Shown: one piece after another, positions 14,805 to 16,480 of the stretch
Layout of the letters: every line of letters begins with the position of its first letter
Numbering within the stretch: position 1 is the first letter of the stretch
Origin: SD8 sp035528475
Lineage (GTDB): Archaea > Halobacteriota > Methanomicrobia > Methanomicrobiales > Methanospirillaceae
Direction: 5' to 3'
NCBI GenBank assembly: GCA_035528475.1
Contig: DATKYO010000089.1
Span: 1-16,480 of the forward strand
Length of the DNA stretch: 16,480 bases
The notes under the pieces: model-generated
Databases searched by the model: none
What the model was told of the DNA's origin: nothing
The model's input: only the letters and a program-made list of their open reading frames with translations
Program-made: the position numbers and the translations under genes

Positions 14805-14816
14805 GATTTATATCGA
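14805..14816 (-). promoter_or_regulatory. TATA box of the UPF0182 gene
   Basis: The minus strand reads TCGATATAAATC, a near-consensus archaeal TATA element. Transcription would start near 14784, giving a leader of about 50 nt to the GTG at 14732, or almost none to the TTG at 14780. It shows that the gene is probably not simply co-transcribed with the flavoprotein gene upstream. Confidence 0.6.
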
Positions 14817-14836
14817 CTAGTGTGATACTGTCATTC

Positions 14837-15508
14837 CTATTCTTCCAGCCACCCCATCTGGACGTGCCAGTCATATTCATGGGTCCATACATCCTTGTTC
14901 GCCATCACCAGCTGGCTGAAATGTTTTCGGCGCTCCTCGTGGATTTTATCTTGTTCCGGAAAGCTGTGCTCGCCCCTGATTGACTGGACCAGCTGTTTTC
15001 CCAATGAATATGCCTCCTTTTCGGCTTTCGGGAGGGCAGTTGGATCCCTTCCAACCGCCGCACCTACCCCGCCGACGGCTGTTGCTCCCAGCACGATAAG
15101 CACGTGGTTCATGTACCTGACTATCTCGTCCTCGTTTTGCCCGCCGGCAGTGCATACCGAGCACCCGAACTTTCCGGAAAACATCTGGCAATGAATGGCA
15201 TCTGCCATCCGGTCGAATACTGCCTTCATTGGTGCAGTGATAGAATCGATGTAATTCGGAGATCCAAGGACGATCCCGTCGGCATCAAGCATTTTTTCAT
15301 AGAGTTCGGGGAAATCATCCAGAAGGGTGCACTCCCCGTTCGCATAACAGGCACCGCATGCAGTGCAGTAACCGATAGTAAGCTGGTAGATATCCACAAA
15401 TTCTGTTTTCGCCCCTTCTTCTTCGGCACCCTGCAGCACGGCATTGACGAGTTTGAGTGTGCTGCTCTCGGATCCCTTGGGACTCGCGTTGATTCCAAGC
15501 ACTTTCAT
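14837..15508 (-). CDS. Isf-type iron-sulfur flavoprotein (NADPH-dependent FMN reductase family)
   Basis: 223 residues from the ATG at 15508, fixed by a strong GGAGGA about 7 nt upstream; the long open frame before it is non-coding. It has a flavodoxin-like fold with the FMN phosphate loop at MKVLGINASPKGSESST (residues 1-17). The compact cluster motif CTACGACYANGEC (Cys48, 51, 54, 60; CX2CX2CX5C) is typical of archaeal Isf, which holds a [4Fe-4S] cluster beside FMN. ADGIVLGSPNYIDSITAPMK and FDRMAD form the second flavin loop and dimer contact. Isf of methanogens can pass electrons from ferredoxin and has been linked to oxygen or peroxide defence; the role here is inferred from that. A TATA-like ATATCTTTATCC lies on the minus strand about 50 bp upstream. 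Confidence 0.92.
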   Translation of the reverse strand: MKVLGINASPKGSESSTLKLVNAVLQGAEEEGAKTEFVDIYQLTIGYCTACGACYANGECTLLDDFPELYEKMLDADGIVLGSPNYIDSITAPMKAVFDRMADAIHCQMFSGKFGCSVCTAGGQNEDEIVRYMNHVLIVLGATAVGGVGAAVGRDPTALPKAEKEAYSLGKQLVQSIRGEHSFPEQDKIHEERRKHFSQLVMANKDVWTHEYDWHVQMGWLEE

Positions 15509-15651
15509 TGCAATATCCTCCTTATATGTGGAAATTGGAAAAGAAAAGGATAAAGATATCGTTTTTTGGGATCGAATGAATTTCTCTTCATCCAGTCTGT
15601 CTGCAGATCTCCTTTCGGGGCCGCAAGAACCACCAATATTCCAATTCATGG

Positions 15652-15721
15652 TGGAGGAATATTTGGGATTCCTTATTGGGAAACCTGGAGGAATATTGGG
15701 GATTCCTCTTGGTTGAAAACC
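15652..15721. repeat. Imperfect tandem repeat upstream of the flavoprotein gene
   Basis: Two units, 15652-15685 (34 bp) and 15686-15721 (36 bp), begin with a 22-bp block that agrees at 21 of 22 positions (TGGAGGAATATT-[T/G]-GGGATTCCT). Both end in a G..AAACC element. Each block contains a dyad, GGAAT-N7-ATTCC. A third, inverted half-site, CCAATATTCC at 15633-15642, pairs perfectly with GGAATATTGG at 15690-15699. The array lies 125-215 bp before the start of the flavoprotein gene and after the end of the MFS gene. Confidence 0.7.
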
Positions 15722-15780
15722 GGTCTGCCCCATATGTATCCGTCCACTTGACCTCCACATACCAGGTTCGGATACACCGA

Positions 15781-16480
15781 TTACACGGATTTTTCCGCAG
15801 GTCTTATTCTTCCCCGTGCAAGGCTTGCAAAAATACCTATGATACAGATGATTCCAAGAACCAGGAACACCGTCTGTACGCTGGCGAGGAAGAGGGGATA
15901 TACTTCAGGGGTTACCTGTACCCTTCCCATGATAAGAGAGAATATCATCATGGCAATGGCGATGCTTGCAAGCTGCCCGATTGCCCGCATGGTCGCCACC
16001 ATGCTTGATGCCACCCCGTAATAGCGCCTGTCGACCGATGACATGATGGCATTGGTATTTGGAGAGGAGAAGAGGGCGTACCCGAAACCGAGCATGACCA
16101 GCACGGCCACGATGAACCAGACATCTGTTTCAGGCGTGAGGAAGACAAAGATAAGCAGGCCACAAGTTGTCAAAAACATCCCCGCACTGGCGACAATCCG
16201 CGGTTCGATCCGGTCTGACAGCCTTCCTGCCGAGGGGGAGAATAATACCTGTATTATTGGTTGTGCTACAAGGATAAGGCCGGCGGCTTCGGGACTGAGC
16301 CCTTTTGTGTACTGGAGATAGAGGGATAGGAGAAATGCCACCGCGTAAGTGGCCGCATAGTTGATCATTGCGGCGAGATTCGAAAAAGTGAAGGCCGTAT
16401 TATGCCGAAAGACGCTGATATCGAATACAGGACTAATACACCCCTTTTCCCACCAGAAGAACGCCGCGAGCGTTGCAACA
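15781..16480 (-). CDS. DHA2-type MFS exporter, C-terminal part (N-terminus beyond the right edge)
   Basis: The frame is open from the window edge to a TAA at 15781-15783, about 233 codons. The segment VFDISVFRHNTAFTFSNLAA (about 16365-16430) followed by MINYAATYAVAFLLSLYLQY and KGLSPEAAGLILVAQP is the typical centre of 14-TM EmrB/QacA-like exporters, where a new half begins with 'xFRxNxxF'. The second motif A is FSPSAGRLSDRIEPR. Five or six further hydrophobic segments and a short basic tail (RGRIRPAEKSV) complete the C-terminal half. It probably exports drugs or other small hydrophobic compounds by proton exchange; the substrate is unknown. The flavoprotein gene follows on the same strand after 272 bp. 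Confidence 0.9.
   Translation of the reverse strand, partial: VATLAAFFWWEKGCISPVFDISVFRHNTAFTFSNLAAMINYAATYAVAFLLSLYLQYTKGLSPEAAGLILVAQPIIQVLFSPSAGRLSDRIEPRIVASAGMFLTTCGLLIFVFLTPETDVWFIVAVLVMLGFGYALFSSPNTNAIMSSVDRRYYGVASSMVATMRAIGQLASIAIAMMIFSLIMGRVQVTPEVYPLFLASVQTVFLVLGIICIIGIFASLARGRIRPAEKSV

Noticed and set aside
15509..15760. N-terminal extension of the flavoprotein open frame
   Set aside because: A strong GGAGGA precedes the ATG at 15508, the FMN loop starts right there, and the extension is made of the upstream repeat array.
1..16480. CRISPR array, tRNA, rRNA, transposase or phage genes
   Set aside because: No regularly spaced repeats, no tRNA-like cloverleaf, and no integrase or transposase motifs were seen on either strand.

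Overview
The window reads as chromosomal DNA of a methanogenic archaeon, most likely of the order Methanomicrobiales (Methanoregula, Methanolinea, Methanoculleus or a relative). This is inferred from a DUF2121 protein (a family found mainly in methanogens), a DUF169/COG2043 protein, an Isf-type iron-sulfur flavoprotein with the compact CX2CX2CX5C motif, a COG4880 beta-propeller protein, archaeal TATA-like boxes with GGAG-type ribosome binding sites, and T-rich gene ends. No rRNA, tRNA, CRISPR array, transposase or phage gene was found.

Layout. Bases 1-401 hold the start of a SAM-dependent methyltransferase on the minus strand. Next, on the plus strand, come a small membrane-protein gene broken by one in-frame TGA (488-820) and an intact MFS transporter (835-2049). 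Convergent with the transporter is a short C-terminal remnant of an ABC-transporter ATPase (about 2104-2232), ending at an AT-rich segment bracketed by an inverted repeat. Two exported proteins follow on the plus strand: a lamin-tail-domain protein (2400-3008) and a secreted protein of unknown function (3470-4423). A gene-poor, AT-rich gap with a long-range inverted repeat separates them from a convergent COG4880 beta-propeller gene (4793-6808, minus). That gene is divergent from a DUF169 gene (6964-7746).

An isochorismatase-like hydrolase (7809-8378, minus) converges on the DUF169 gene. A probable two-gene operon on the minus strand encodes a lipoprotein (9171-9815) and the DUF2121 protein (8567-9145), whose N-terminus resembles a proteasome-type Ntn hydrolase. 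A secreted protein with a tandem DUF333 repeat (10071-10604, minus) is divergent from a PHP-domain phosphoesterase (11106-11978). The window ends with a large UPF0182 membrane protein (12036-14732, minus), the Isf-type flavoprotein (14837-15508, minus) preceded by a tandem repeat with operator-like dyads, and the C-terminal part of a DHA2-type MFS exporter (15781 to the edge, minus).

Most genes stand alone with their own promoter signals, so this is not one pathway. The shared theme is the cell envelope: at least eight products are secreted, lipid-anchored or membrane-embedded. The least expected observation is a 47-bp direct repeat (43 of 47 identical) lying inside two unrelated divergent coding sequences. 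No clearly new multi-gene system is proven. The best leads are that repeat, the DUF2121/lipoprotein pair, and the repeat array in front of the flavoprotein gene.
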